Of a stretch of DNA of 64,000 nucleotides, positions 1 to 10,789 are shown one piece after another. Below the pieces are notes generated by a model. It worked only from the letters and a program-made list of their open reading frames with translations. It ran no database searches and was not told the DNA's origin. The translations under genes were made by a program, and so were the position numbers. Position 1 is the stretch's first letter. Each line of letters begins with the position of its first letter. Origin of the DNA: Cavenderia fasciculata (Eukaryota; Evosea; Eumycetozoa; Acytosteliales; Cavenderiaceae); the NCBI RefSeq assembly GCF_000203815.1, contig NW_004457713.1:449358-513357 (forward strand), in the 5' to 3' direction.

Positions 1-255
1 AATACAACTCATCTAACTTGTCGGTTATGGAACACATTCTGTGGACCAGAGAGCATTTAAAATAGATGAAGTAATCAATCACACCAATGTACGATATTTA
101 TCATTCTATGTTGACGATTTGACCTTTCTTTTTCAATTCAAAGATTGGAAAATGATAATAGCAAGGTATTGGTATTGGAAAAACAATCACTTACTGGTGG
201 AATTATCACTCAACGTAAAACAGTCGATCCAGATCAATTTATTTAAATTTTAATG
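1..255 (+). pseudogene. 3' remnant of an F-box/FNIP-like family gene
   Basis: The left edge holds the C-terminal module of the family that fills the next 23 kb. FKIDEVINHTNVRYLS is readable from about position 56. The downstream part of the module (the equivalent of VLVLEKQSLTGGIITQRK) is present but in a different frame, so the copy carries a frame slip near position 130. The rest of the gene lies outside the window. A decayed copy is more likely than a functional gene. Confidence 0.6.
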
Positions 256-435
256 TTACCCAAGCCTCACCATTTGAATATAAATTGAAATTTGTTGAAT
301 GTGATATAGATCCAACATACTAAAGATTATGAATCAATATAGAATATTATAATTATTTCTAAATAATAAAACAACTCAAATCAATGAATAAAAAGATATA
401 TTTATTTTATTAGAAAGAGTTAAGAAAGACTAATT

Positions 436-2289
436 TTAAACATTAAAACTCCAATGAAATTTAGAAGATCGTCCATCCAAATATAAATAAATCGGATCAT
501 ATTTTTCTTGATTGGTGATAGATTTTCTTTGAGTGATTATTCCACCTAAAAGCATTTGTCTTTCCAATACCAATACATTCTTATTGTCAGAGTCTAATCT
601 TTTAATTGAAAATTGTAATTTTGAATAGTTGTACAATATTGACAAATATGAAACATTGGTGTGGTTGATTACTTGATCCAATCTAAATGCCATTTTTTTG
701 TTAGAGGGTATTTTCCTACGAAGATACAAAGTTAAATGTGTAGTATTGTGTGGAAGCAGCCATAGTTTTTTTTGTTGTGTTTGTTGTTGGTCAGTGATGG
801 GTTCGGATAGACAAGAGATGATTGAATAGATTCGATTTTGTGAGTGGGGGTACAAGGGTATTGATAGATATTTGGTGATCGATGGCACTTTAATAGTCAA
901 ATCACCTTGATCCAGGTCGATTCTTTCAAGGTGAGGTGGATAATTGTCAATGGTGGATGGAAACACAAACTTGTTGGTAGCTTTGATTTTAATAACCAGT
1001 TTTTCTAAATGTTGTGGAAGTGACACTGGAGATTCATTGATAGTCTGTTTTAGTTTGACGAGTGACTCTGGTAACGGTTGGACAGACTCGCAGTTGATTC
1101 CATTGATTGATAGATGAGTAAGTGCTGGTGGCAATACAACTTGTCCAAATATTTGTTGATCACCAACCTTTTTGATTGTCAGCTTTTCAACAGACGACGG
1201 GATGATGATAGCAGCTGGAATGATTTGGTTGCATTTAGAAATAGAAAGTTTCTTGATCGATGGGGACGACATTAGATTGAATTTACCATTGATCAATAGA
1301 CACTGATTCACATACAATCTCTCCAACATTGGCGTGGAACATTGTGATGGTATTTGTAAGTAATCAGCCAAGAGATGAAGGATCTTGAGTGAAGGAGGTA
1401 GACGAATCTCGATAAAGTCTATTCTTTGTATTTGGTATTCGATAAACTTGAATGTCTTGAGGTTTGGTAGATTGTAGAGATCGATAAATTGTTGTTGTTG
1501 TTGTTGTTCACCAACATCCTCATTTTCCATGTTGATCTCGAGTTTTACTAGACACTTTAATGAATTGAATGTGTCTCTTGGAGGTATCTCTATTAGTGTA
1601 ATAGTGAGTGATGTAAGACTATTCGGAAAGAGACCAGATCCCAGATTGGTAACCTTGTGATGAAAGGTCAACTCTGTCAACGATACTAATTGATTGAGTT
1701 GCATTGATCCAAGATCGGATATGCTTAGGGTTTTTAGCGTCAGAGACTTTAGTGATGTGTGAGGACCTATATTTATATTTTGACAATACACAAATAGGTG
1801 TTTTATATTGGGTAACAAAGATGTGATGGAGCCAAGATCTATTGTTTTACGGGTGTCAAAGAATAGTGTCTCGATTGATGGTATCTTGCACAATATTGAA
1901 TGCGACGAGAGGTAATTACAAACAAATGCTGTTTTAATGTTACTTTTATCGACCATGTTCTCTTCGTAGATGTGATCTTGTATCCATTTGGGATAGTCAT
2001 TGTGAACGAATTGGTCAGGTACAATTATATGTTGATTTGTTGCACTATTCACTAATATATCTTTAAAAGAGTTGAGTTTGAATCGGTTGACTGTTTTGAT
2101 AAACTTGAATGATCTCTCTGCTCTGTATTTATCTATAACTTCTATTCCTTTAAACTGAATAGATCTCTTTAAACTACTATTATTGTACAACTTTTTACAA
2201 GTCAACAACAAACATATTATATCTACATTGTCTTCAATCTCAGTTATAATATGTGATAGTAATAAATTAGATAACTTGTAGATAGACAT
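436..2289 (-). CDS. F-box/FNIP-like repeat protein, copy 1 (617 aa)
   Basis: This is an intact single-exon gene. Residues 4-45 form an F-box-like segment (LSNLLLSHII, then DNVDIICLLLTCKKLY and a basic RSIQFKG). The body is a series of LPxSLxxLxI repeats such as LPPALTHLSI. The last 90 residues are the family module FRLDQVINHTNVSYLS, VLVLERQ and GGIITQRKS, ending in FHWSF. A short Gln run (about residues 262-268) interrupts one repeat. The start MSIYKLSNL matches the start of the plus-strand copy at 4815. FNIP proteins of dictyostelids pair an F-box-like domain with LRR-like repeats and are presumed substrate receptors of SCF-type ubiquitin ligases; that role is inferred. It is the only intact minus-strand member here. 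Confidence 0.8.
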   Translation of the reverse strand: MSIYKLSNLLLSHIITEIEDNVDIICLLLTCKKLYNNSSLKRSIQFKGIEVIDKYRAERSFKFIKTVNRFKLNSFKDILVNSATNQHIIVPDQFVHNDYPKWIQDHIYEENMVDKSNIKTAFVCNYLSSHSILCKIPSIETLFFDTRKTIDLGSITSLLPNIKHLFVYCQNINIGPHTSLKSLTLKTLSISDLGSMQLNQLVSLTELTFHHKVTNLGSGLFPNSLTSLTITLIEIPPRDTFNSLKCLVKLEINMENEDVGEQQQQQQFIDLYNLPNLKTFKFIEYQIQRIDFIEIRLPPSLKILHLLADYLQIPSQCSTPMLERLYVNQCLLINGKFNLMSSPSIKKLSISKCNQIIPAAIIIPSSVEKLTIKKVGDQQIFGQVVLPPALTHLSINGINCESVQPLPESLVKLKQTINESPVSLPQHLEKLVIKIKATNKFVFPSTIDNYPPHLERIDLDQGDLTIKVPSITKYLSIPLYPHSQNRIYSIISCLSEPITDQQQTQQKKLWLLPHNTTHLTLYLRRKIPSNKKMAFRLDQVINHTNVSYLSILYNYSKLQFSIKRLDSDNKNVLVLERQMLLGGIITQRKSITNQEKYDPIYLYLDGRSSKFHWSFNV

Positions 2290-2452
2290 AATGTGAATGA
2301 ATGAATGATTACAAATGAAGAGAGAGAGATATGATCATCATGTTCAAAGCAGGTGATGAAGTTATTTTATTTTATTTTTTTACATTTTTTTATCTTGCTC
2401 TCTCTTGAAGCATTTGTAAAAGCTATTCATTATTATTCAAACCACCATATAC

Positions 2453-2600
2453 ATGTTAATGACTAGTCTATTTCTATCTTTATCTAATATACTACTATTA
2501 CATATTATAACATATAATTATATAATGTATTGTTGTCAAAAGTTGTATCTAAAAATTGAGCACATGTGGGAATGGGGTGAATTAGATGTGGTAGAAAGAA
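2453..2600 (+). pseudogene. Solitary N-terminal remnant of the FNIP-like family
   Basis: From about 2458 the sequence encodes MTSLFLSLSNILLLHIIT, which matches the first 18 residues of the copies at 12874 and 16244. Similarity then collapses to a scrap of the TCKKLY region and ends. No repeat body follows before the next gene at 2668, so this is a 5' remnant left by deletion. Confidence 0.55.
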
Positions 2601-2667
2601 GATCATTCATTATTTTTTTCTGTTATTTCTTTTATTACATATATATATATATATATAATTAGTTACT

Positions 2668-4500
2668 ATGTTTGACAAGTTATCTAATCTATTACTGTTA
2701 CATATTATAAGAAAGATTGAAGATAATGTAGATTTAATATGTTTGCTGCTGACATGTAAACAATTTTATTATAATAGTAGTTTAAAAAGCTTGATTCGAT
2801 TTAAAGATGTACAGGTTATAGATACAAAAAAGAGAGAAGTATCACAACAGTTTATAGCAACAGCAAATAGATTCAACCTCAACTATTTTAAAGATGTTTT
2901 GGTGAATAGTATATATGATCAACATATCATTGTATTTGACAACAATACAACAGAGAACAAAGCAGATAAAAGTAACATTAAAACAGCGTTGGTGTATTAC
3001 AGTGAATCATTTGATGGTGAATGCGATCTAACACCAATCTATGATTTACCATCAATCGAGACATTATACATCAACAATCAAACCAAAGGTTCAATAGATA
3101 TTGGTTATTACTATCCTATGCCCAATCTCAGACGATTATCAATTTGTGCATGGGAATTCAATCTTGATATCCTCCAATCACTCAAGTATCTCAAAATGGA
3201 AAGTGAAATGTTATGTGAATTTAGGTGTTTCGAGCTCATTAAATTCAAGTCTCTGGAAGAGTTGGTCTTTAAAAGCTATATGGTGAATCATCTGCAGATG
3301 GATCAATTACCAATCAGTTTGACATATCTTTCTATTAAACTTATGGATATACCTTATCCAAACTCATTCGTTTCATGCAAGTCATTGGAAAAACTCAAGA
3401 TTTGTATTGATGACAGTGAATTTGAAGAAGAAGATGTGGAACAACTATCCATCGATCTTGCCGGTCTACCAAACCTCAAATCATTCAAGTTTATGGAAGA
3501 AGATTCGAGTGACAATTTAATAGACTATTGTTTTGAGATTAGTCTACCTCCATCTATCAAGATTCTTAAAATATTTACCAATCACGTTCAAATCCCATCT
3601 AAATATCCAATGCCATTGTTGGAGCGATTGTATGTGGATCAAAGTCTATTGAGTGAAGGAAAGGTCAATCTATCATCATCACCATCGATAAAGAAACTCT
3701 CTCTTTCAACATGTTATCACCCCATTCGAGCAAATACAATCCCCAGTGTTGAAAAGCTGACAATTGATAAACCTTTGGATTTTCGCATATTTGGACAGGT
3801 TGTATTCCCACCAACACTCACTCATCTATCAATCAAGGGAAACCACTATGAATCATTCAAATTACCAGAATCACTCATCAAATTAAACCAGACAATCAAA
3901 ATACCACCACTATCACTTCCACAACATTTAAGACAACTTGATTGGAAAATCAAAGATACGAACAATTTTGTATTTCCATCCTCCTATCCACCACATCTTG
4001 AAACTGTTAATTTAATATATCTAGATGCAGCTGACTTTAAAATCGATATACCACCAATCACCAAATATCTATCAATAATCTTGAACCCCAACTCTTCCAC
4101 TCAAAGTCATCTTTTATTTTCAATCAGTAATAGAATAACTAAACCCAGTGATCAATCAAAACTATGGTTACCATTCAATACTACTAATCTGACAGTGGAT
4201 CTCTGGTGCAAATTAGACTTTAGCAAAAAGTTGGCATTTAGATTGGATGAAGTAATCAACCACACCAATGTTAGATATTTATCAATCTCTGATACTTTAA
4301 AATTTTCAATTCAAAGATTGGATCCTGAAAATAAGAGTGTATTGGTATTGGAAAGACAGACACTGACAGGTGGAATAATCACTCAAAGAAAATCAATCAA
4401 CAATCAACAACAATATGATCCTATTTATTTATTTATGAACAAAGGATCATCCTCTTGCTCTAAATTTGAATTTAATTGGAGTTTTGAACCACTATTATGA
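2668..4500 (+). CDS. F-box/FNIP-like repeat protein, copy 2 (610 aa)
   Basis: This is an intact single-exon gene with start MFDKLSNLLLLHII, shared with the copies at 8350 and 19370, preceded by a TA microsatellite. The F-box-like segment covers residues 4-45. The repeat body carries signatures such as LPISLTYLSI, FPPTLTHLSI and LPESLIKL. The C-terminal module FRLDEVINHTNVRYLS, VLVLERQTLTGG and IITQRKS ends in FNWSF. An acidic insert (FEEEDVEQ) lies near residue 255. The same start sequence in three separated members suggests a subfamily distinct from the MTSLLSLSNL starters. A ubiquitin-ligase adaptor role is inferred from the domain class only. Confidence 0.8.
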   Translation: MFDKLSNLLLLHIIRKIEDNVDLICLLLTCKQFYYNSSLKSLIRFKDVQVIDTKKREVSQQFIATANRFNLNYFKDVLVNSIYDQHIIVFDNNTTENKADKSNIKTALVYYSESFDGECDLTPIYDLPSIETLYINNQTKGSIDIGYYYPMPNLRRLSICAWEFNLDILQSLKYLKMESEMLCEFRCFELIKFKSLEELVFKSYMVNHLQMDQLPISLTYLSIKLMDIPYPNSFVSCKSLEKLKICIDDSEFEEEDVEQLSIDLAGLPNLKSFKFMEEDSSDNLIDYCFEISLPPSIKILKIFTNHVQIPSKYPMPLLERLYVDQSLLSEGKVNLSSSPSIKKLSLSTCYHPIRANTIPSVEKLTIDKPLDFRIFGQVVFPPTLTHLSIKGNHYESFKLPESLIKLNQTIKIPPLSLPQHLRQLDWKIKDTNNFVFPSSYPPHLETVNLIYLDAADFKIDIPPITKYLSIILNPNSSTQSHLLFSISNRITKPSDQSKLWLPFNTTNLTVDLWCKLDFSKKLAFRLDEVINHTNVRYLSISDTLKFSIQRLDPENKSVLVLERQTLTGGIITQRKSINNQQQYDPIYLFMNKGSSSCSKFEFNWSFEPLL

Positions 4501-4504
4501 TGCA

Positions 4505-4659
4505 ACTTTTTATAAATAAACAACAAACATTATTTCTACTATCTTCGATATCTGTGATGCCAAGGGTGATCTTTTTTTTTATTTTTTTTTTGATCACCCT
4601 TCTATATCTGTTATTATTTGTATAAGTAATAAATTAGATTAAGATAATAAAGTAGACAT
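4505..4659 (-). pseudogene. N-terminal FNIP-like remnant interrupted by a hairpin
   Basis: Read on the minus strand from the ATG at 4657-4659, the sequence gives MSTLLS, a stop, then SNLLLIQIITDIE, which is the family N-terminus. A T-rich hairpin (4562-4601) then interrupts it, and a second partly repeated ITDIED segment follows before the similarity ends. No repeat body remains. Confidence 0.5.
4562..4601. repeat. Perfect 10-bp inverted repeat with T-rich loop
   Basis: The arms AAGGGTGATC (4562-4571) and GATCACCCTT (4592-4601) are perfectly complementary around a 20-nt loop of T with one A. The element sits inside a decayed family N-terminus. Near-identical 12-nt direct repeats (CAGATATAGAAG and CAGATATCGAAG on the minus strand) flank it, suggesting either a tandem duplication or an insertion. 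Confidence 0.6.
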
Positions 4660-4814
4660 TTTGAATGAATGAATGAATAATAATGAATTATTATAAATGG
4701 CTCTTGTTTTTTTTTTTGACTTGTTATGCATCACATGATTATCACTGACTGTCTTTCAAAATATTATTATTTATTTTCATCATACATATAAATATAATCA
4801 TTTATTCATTCATT

Positions 4815-6722
4815 ATGTCTATCTACAAGTTATCTAATCTATTACTATCACAGATAATAACAGATATAGAAGATAATGGAGATATAATATGTTTGTTGGT
4901 AACTTGTAAACATTTATTCAATAATAGTAGTTTAAAGAGATCGATTCAGTTTAAAGGAATAGGTACAAGATTGATAGATACAGATAAAAGAGATATATCA
5001 ATACGGTTTATAGCAACAGTTAATCAATTCAACATAAACTCTTTTAGAGATATACTAAAGAATAGTATGTCGTATCAACACGTTATTGTACCTGACAAAC
5101 TCGATCAAAGTACTTGTTACAAACACTATCCAGATTGGGTACTAGATTGTATAAGTGCAGAGAATAGAGTAGATAAAAGTAACATTACAACAGCAGTGGT
5201 GAATGATTATGATACACCAGCATTAAAGTTTATCGACGAGATACCATCAATCGAGACAGTCATCATCAACCAAACATACTCTGATACAGTGGTAGATCTT
5301 GGTTCTATCAATCGCTTGCCCAATCTTCGACACCTATCAATTTGTGCAGACGAATTTATTCCACTTGGTCAACACACATCACTCAAGTCTTTGATCTTAG
5401 ATATCGGCACCTCAACCTACTCGTTAGGTGAATTGGAGTTTACCAAATTCGAGTCACTGTCCAAACTTGTCATAGATACTCATTTTATATCTGACGTTGA
5501 AGCTGGTCTACTACCCATCAGTCTAACATCGCTTACTCTAAAGATAGGAGAGATACCTCCACAAAACATGTTCACTTCATTGACCTCACTAGTCGACCTC
5601 TATTTAAGTATCAAAACTGGGCAAGTTCAAAGACCATGCACGATCGATCTATCGAATCTACTCAATCTCAAGACACTAGAGTTGGATGATACTAGTATAT
5701 CTGAATACTTGATGGAGGTGAGAGTACCTCTTTCACTCAAGTCAATAGTTATTTGGACTGCATTTATACAAATCCCATTAGAGTGTCCTATGCCATTTTT
5801 GGAGAGACTGTATATACCTCTGAGCCTCTTGGTTGATGGAAAGGTTAGTCTACTGTCATCACAATCAATCAAGAAACTTATTATTTGTCATTGCTATGAC
5901 ATAATACCAACCAATATCATCCCACCCAGTCTCGAAAAGCTTACAATCTATAAACACTCTGAAGAAGATATAATTGGTCAAGTTGTATTCCCACCAACAC
6001 TCACTCATCTAACTATATTGGGAACCTACGATAGCGAGTCTGCCCAACCGTCACCAGAATCACTCATCAAACTCAAACAAAAGACCAATCAATCTTTTAC
6101 ATCTCTTCCTCGTCATTTGAAAAAATTGGTATTGGCAACAGACATGAATGATTCCAATTTTAAGTTTCCATCCTCCTATCCACCTCATCTTGAAACACTC
6201 AACCTATTAGATATTGAAGGTGACTTTATGATTGATATACCATCATCAATCAAAGATTTATCAATTCCAATCAATCCTATCAAGTTTCTCAATGATATTT
6301 CAATCTATTCAATCAGTTCAAGGATTAAATCTACCGACGACTCTTCCCATCAACAACTATGGCTACCATATAATACAATTCATTTGACTTGTCTCTTATT
6401 GAACACCAAACGCAACAAGGTGGATTTTAGATTAGATGAAGTAATCAATCACACCAATGTCAGATATTTATCTCTATCTCTTTTCAGTGAAACTTTTCAA
6501 TTTTCAATTCAAAGATTGGATCCTGATAAGAACAATGTATTGGTGTTGGAAAGACATACACTTCAAGGTGGAATAATCACTCAACGTAAAACAATCAACC
6601 AACAACAACAATATGATCCGATTTATTTACATTTACATATCAACTCTTCATCACCATTTGCCTTAAATTGGAGTTTTGAAAACCAAAGAAAATTAATAAA
6701 ATGTATTATTGATAATAAATAA
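4815..6722 (+). CDS. F-box/FNIP-like repeat protein, copy 3 (635 aa)
   Basis: This is an intact single-exon gene. Start MSIYKLSNLLLSQII is nearly identical to the minus-strand copy at 436-2289, so these two form a pair of opposite orientation around copy 2. The F-box-like segment reads DNGDIICLLVTCKHLF, a slightly diverged version. The repeat body contains LPISLTSLTL, FPPTLTHLTI and SPESLIKL. The C-terminal module FRLDEVINHTNVRYLS and VLVLERHTLQGGIITQRK ends in LNWSF, followed by an extra 12-residue basic tail. The upstream TTATTCATTCATTATG context recurs at several members. Confidence 0.8.
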   Translation: MSIYKLSNLLLSQIITDIEDNGDIICLLVTCKHLFNNSSLKRSIQFKGIGTRLIDTDKRDISIRFIATVNQFNINSFRDILKNSMSYQHVIVPDKLDQSTCYKHYPDWVLDCISAENRVDKSNITTAVVNDYDTPALKFIDEIPSIETVIINQTYSDTVVDLGSINRLPNLRHLSICADEFIPLGQHTSLKSLILDIGTSTYSLGELEFTKFESLSKLVIDTHFISDVEAGLLPISLTSLTLKIGEIPPQNMFTSLTSLVDLYLSIKTGQVQRPCTIDLSNLLNLKTLELDDTSISEYLMEVRVPLSLKSIVIWTAFIQIPLECPMPFLERLYIPLSLLVDGKVSLLSSQSIKKLIICHCYDIIPTNIIPPSLEKLTIYKHSEEDIIGQVVFPPTLTHLTILGTYDSESAQPSPESLIKLKQKTNQSFTSLPRHLKKLVLATDMNDSNFKFPSSYPPHLETLNLLDIEGDFMIDIPSSIKDLSIPINPIKFLNDISIYSISSRIKSTDDSSHQQLWLPYNTIHLTCLLLNTKRNKVDFRLDEVINHTNVRYLSLSLFSETFQFSIQRLDPDKNNVLVLERHTLQGGIITQRKTINQQQQYDPIYLHLHINSSSPFALNWSFENQRKLIKCIIDNK

Positions 6723-6789
6723 AATGAATCTTTTAACCTCATAATATTTATTTATTTATTTATTATAGTTTTAGTTTAAAATTCTGTAT

Positions 6790-8177
6790 CAATTGTATTC
6801 TTACAAATGAAATGAAATGGAAGAGTATCGAAATGTAAATACATTTAATCATACCGTTTTTGATTTCATTGGTCATAAAAAGTGCTTTAAGTTTTGATTC
6901 CACCTTGATGTGACTTTGTTTCTAATACCAATACATTGCTATTGTCTGGATCCAATCTGACGGTCAAACAATGATAGTCAAAAGTTTTGAGAGTGAGATA
7001 TCTAACAATGGTGTGATTGATTACTTCATCTATAAAAATACAGCCTTGTAATTATCGCTTGGATCAAGGAGTTCCATAGTTAGATGAGTTGTATTGGGTG
7101 GTAGCCATTGTGATTGATATAATGTGTTTGGTTCATCTATCATTGAGCTGATTGAAATGTCATCTTGCCCCATGACACTATTTAGCTCCAAAAATAGATA
7201 TTTGATGCTTTCAATCGACACCTGTAAGGTTAATCAAGATCAACTTGGACAAATACAATTCCCACCATCACTCACTCATCTATCCATCTTTGGAGATGGG
7301 TATTGGGGGGTCTTGCAAACCACCTCAATCACTAACCAAACTAAAACAAAACATTGACGATCCAACTCCTACATCTTTTCCTCTTATTATATACGATTGT
7401 CAAATACCTATCCAAGCTAATTTAATCCCATCCACTCTTGAAAGGTTATCTACCAATTCACTCTCATTAGAAGATCAAGATGAACTTGAACAAGTTGTGC
7501 AAGATCAAGATTTACTTGGACAAGTTGTGTTCCCACAAACACTCACTCAGCTCGACATCTATGGAAACCACTGCGAACCTATAGAATCATTCCGACTACC
7601 ACAATCACTCAACAAACTAACACTGACTTTTGACCCATCCTGGACTAATCTCCATCAGGAATAATAATTCGATTGCCACCTTCAACGTTGAATTCTTTAT
7701 ACTTGAATGACTCGAGGTTGGGTAGACCGTTGAGATCAATGAATTGTGTTTGTTCGTCAAATTCGATGAGTTCAGAGTCACTACTCTCCATGTCAATCTT
7801 TAATTCAACTAGATTCTTTAGTGAATTGAATGTGTCACGTGGAGGTATATCGATCATTCTTATCGAGAGAGATGTCAGACTGATTGGAAAGATACCAGGC
7901 TCTAGATTACAAACCATAAAATTCTTAAAAGACAGAAAAGACAGTTCCTTCAACGATATGAACTTGCTGAGCTTCAAGAAAGTTATATCGTAAAGATCGT
8001 CTGAAGAGAGTTCAAGAGACTTTAGTGTGTGTTGACCAATATCTTCCAAATCGAGGGCATTAGTTAAATTAACTGATTGCCGTTGAAGATTGGGTAAGCG
8101 TGTGATACAAACATATTGTCTTCTGGATCGATATAATATGTGATAGTAATAGATTTGATAAAGATAATAAAGTAGTC
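6790..8177 (-). pseudogene. FNIP-like pseudogene with an inverted middle segment
   Basis: Minus-strand pieces bracket a plus-strand piece. At the 5' end, just left of 8177, the minus strand gives MTTLLSLSNLLLSHII, then a deletion. The region 8049-7645 encodes the middle of the protein (IFPISLTSLSIRMIDIPP and LNGLPNLESFKY). From about 7222 to 7655 the next family repeats (FPPSLTHLSIFG, IPSTLERL, FPQTLTQLDIYG) run on the plus strand. From 7221 down to 6790 the minus strand resumes with WLPPNTTHLTMEL and the C-terminal module. The simplest reading is a minus-strand gene whose middle third was inverted, then decayed by stops and frameshifts. Confidence 0.65.
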
Positions 8178-8349
8178 ATAATGAATGAGATTTAAAATGT
8201 AAAGTATTCTTGATAATGAAATAAAGTTGGTTGAAAAAAATATAAAAGTTAAATTTTATTTAATTTTTTATTCTACATGCTTTGTGTTGAACAGACTGTC
8301 TGCACATCTTCACATTTGACTAATAATAATTATAATAATACTACATACT

Positions 8350-10095
8350 ATGTTTGACAAGTTATCTAATCTAATACTAATACAAATCATCACAGAGATT
8401 GAAGACAATGTAGATATAATATGTTTATTGTTAACTTGTAAAAAGTTGTATAATAAAAGTAGTAGTTTGAAGAGATTGATTCAGTTTAAAGAAATAGGAG
8501 GACCAATCACAAGCAAGGGAGAGATATCACAACAGTTTAAAGCAACTGCGACAAGATTCAAACTCAAATCATTTAAAGATATAATGGCGAATAGTATATC
8601 GAATCCACAACAAAATGATTGGATCACATCAAACAGAGAACAAGATACTAGTAACATCGAAACAGTATTGGTCAAAGATCATGAATATAAATTGATAGAT
8701 TCACATCTCTACAATATACCATCAATCGAAACACTATTTATCAGCTACCAAAATCTCAATGAGTTGGATCTTACCTCTATCTCTCGCTTGCCCAATCTAC
8801 AACGACTATCAGTTCGTACAATTCGGGTGATTCTTGGTGCACACATATCACTAAAGTCTTTGAAACTATGTACCAACGCTGTAAACTCTCTCATCAACTT
8901 GGATCTAACGAGATTCGTCTCACTCACCGCATTTTCAAGTCGTGGTTTGTTGTCAAATATCGGTGCAGGTAGCTTCCCAATCAGTATAACATCACTCAAT
9001 CTTAGATCTACTGATATGTTGCTAAGAGATACATTCCTTTCATTGACATCACTTGTCACCCTCAAGATCCAACTACCAATCCAGCAAACTCACAATGTAA
9101 CCAATCAACTACCATGCATCGATCTATTCAATCTAAACAACCTCACAAAATTCAGGATAAAGTATTTCTCTCAAGACCCAAACTACAACATCGAGATTAG
9201 AGTACCTCCATCAATCAAAATGCTTAATCTAGAGTCCAGAAGCGTTTGTATACCATCACAATATGAAATGCCACTGTTGGAGGAATTATATGTTCAGCGG
9301 TCAGTATTGATAGTTGGTAAAGTCAGTTTGTCATCATGTCCATTGATAAAATTACTCAGTATTGGTCATTGCTTTGATGCCATCCCAACCAATATGATCC
9401 CATCGACTATTGAAAAGCTTAGAATCTACAAACACACCAATGACAATATACTTGAAAAGGTTATATTCCCATCATCACTTACACATCTAAGCGTCTTGGG
9501 AATCTACATCGAACCTGTACAACTACCTCTTACACTCATCAAACTAAAACAGAGAATCAATGAATCCTCACTTCACAAGAACAATGATAACTATCCACCT
9601 CATCTTGAAACACTCAACTTTTTTGATATCCAAGGTGACTTTAAAATCAACATACCACCAATCACAAAAGATCTATCAATATCGTTGAATCCTAATCTTG
9701 ACTCGAATAGCCTTCAAATCTATTCAATCTCTACTAGGATCAATAAACCTACAATCGATCAATCGCAACAATGGTTACCAATCAATACTACTCATCTAAC
9801 TTGCTTCCTCAAAGATTCAAGATATTACAGGATGATGGCATTTAGATTGGACGAAGTAATCAATCACACCAATGTTAGATATTTAACTCTTTCTCTATAC
9901 AGATCAAAATTACAATTTTCAATTCAAAGATTGGACTCTGATAATAAGAGTGTATTGGTATTGGAAAGACAGACACTGACAGGTGGAATAATCACTCAAA
10001 GAAAATCAAGCAATAATCAACAACAACAACTATATGATCCTATTTATTTGTATTTTCCCTGCTTTTCTTCATTTGATTTTTATTGGAAATTCTAA
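8350..10095 (+). CDS. F-box/FNIP-like repeat protein, copy 4 (581 aa)
   Basis: This intact single-exon gene is the shortest open copy. Start MFDKLSNLILIQIITEI opens the F-box-like segment, with LLLTCKKLYNKSSSLKRLIQFK behind it. Repeats include FPISITSLNL, FPSSLTHLSV and LPLTLIKL. The C-terminal module FRLDEVINHTNVRYLT, VLVLERQTLTGG and IITQRKS ends in FDFYWKF. A segment present in its near-twin at 10919 (QQLKKLHWKAKFTNLIF and neighbours) is missing between ESSLHKN and NDNYPPHLETL, which explains the short length. Long stretches are almost identical in DNA to the 10919 copy. Confidence 0.8.
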   Translation: MFDKLSNLILIQIITEIEDNVDIICLLLTCKKLYNKSSSLKRLIQFKEIGGPITSKGEISQQFKATATRFKLKSFKDIMANSISNPQQNDWITSNREQDTSNIETVLVKDHEYKLIDSHLYNIPSIETLFISYQNLNELDLTSISRLPNLQRLSVRTIRVILGAHISLKSLKLCTNAVNSLINLDLTRFVSLTAFSSRGLLSNIGAGSFPISITSLNLRSTDMLLRDTFLSLTSLVTLKIQLPIQQTHNVTNQLPCIDLFNLNNLTKFRIKYFSQDPNYNIEIRVPPSIKMLNLESRSVCIPSQYEMPLLEELYVQRSVLIVGKVSLSSCPLIKLLSIGHCFDAIPTNMIPSTIEKLRIYKHTNDNILEKVIFPSSLTHLSVLGIYIEPVQLPLTLIKLKQRINESSLHKNNDNYPPHLETLNFFDIQGDFKINIPPITKDLSISLNPNLDSNSLQIYSISTRINKPTIDQSQQWLPINTTHLTCFLKDSRYYRMMAFRLDEVINHTNVRYLTLSLYRSKLQFSIQRLDSDNKSVLVLERQTLTGGIITQRKSSNNQQQQLYDPIYLYFPCFSSFDFYWKF

Positions 10096-10264
10096 TCAAT
10101 AAAAGAAGAAATATAAATCAAAAACAAACTTTTATTTCAGACAATTGAGTTAAACAGTTTTGATGTACAACTGAATTTGAATGAATTATTAAATGGATAT
10201 TTTAAATCAAAATGCAGTTTATCTTGTTGTTGTTGTTGACCATTTGTTTTTCTTCTTTGCTACT

Positions 10265-10789
10265 GAGTAATTATTCAACCAATAAGTGATTGTCTTTCCA
10301 ATACCAATACATTGGTAATGTCAGGGTCCAATATTTGAATTGAAAATTGTAAATCCAAGTCTTGAAGAGAAAAAGATAAATATCTAACATTGGTGCGATT
10401 GATTATTTCATCCAATAATTGTAATGTTACTTTTATCTAGTATATCCTCTTTAGAGATACGATCTTGCAATGGATCACCCTATATGGATATTCATATAGG
10501 AGGTCATATTCTTGACTGATGACTCGTTGATATGATACACTATTCTCTAATATATCTTTAAAAGAATTGAGGTAGAATTGAGTAACCTTTGCTCTAAATT
10601 GGTTTGATATCTTTCCATTATCAGGCATAACGTTGAAATCTCCTTTAAAATGAACCAAACTTCTAATACTACTAGTATTAAGATACAACTTTTACGAGTT
10701 AACAACAAACATACTAAATCTATTCAATAGATGTTATTATTCGTAATAGTAATAAATTAGATAACTGTAAGAATAGACTAGTCATTAAT
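10265..10789 (-). pseudogene. Decayed minus-strand FNIP-like copy with large internal deletion
   Basis: The minus strand starts at about 10789 with MTSLFLQLSNLLLLRIITSIE followed by a stop, then reads SIRSLVHFKGDFNVMPDNGK and LNSFKDILENSVSYQRVI (10688-10437). It jumps directly to the C-terminal module ILDEIINRTNVRYLSFSL and VLVLERQSLIG (10420-10275). The whole repeat body is missing, so only the two conserved ends survive. Confidence 0.65.
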
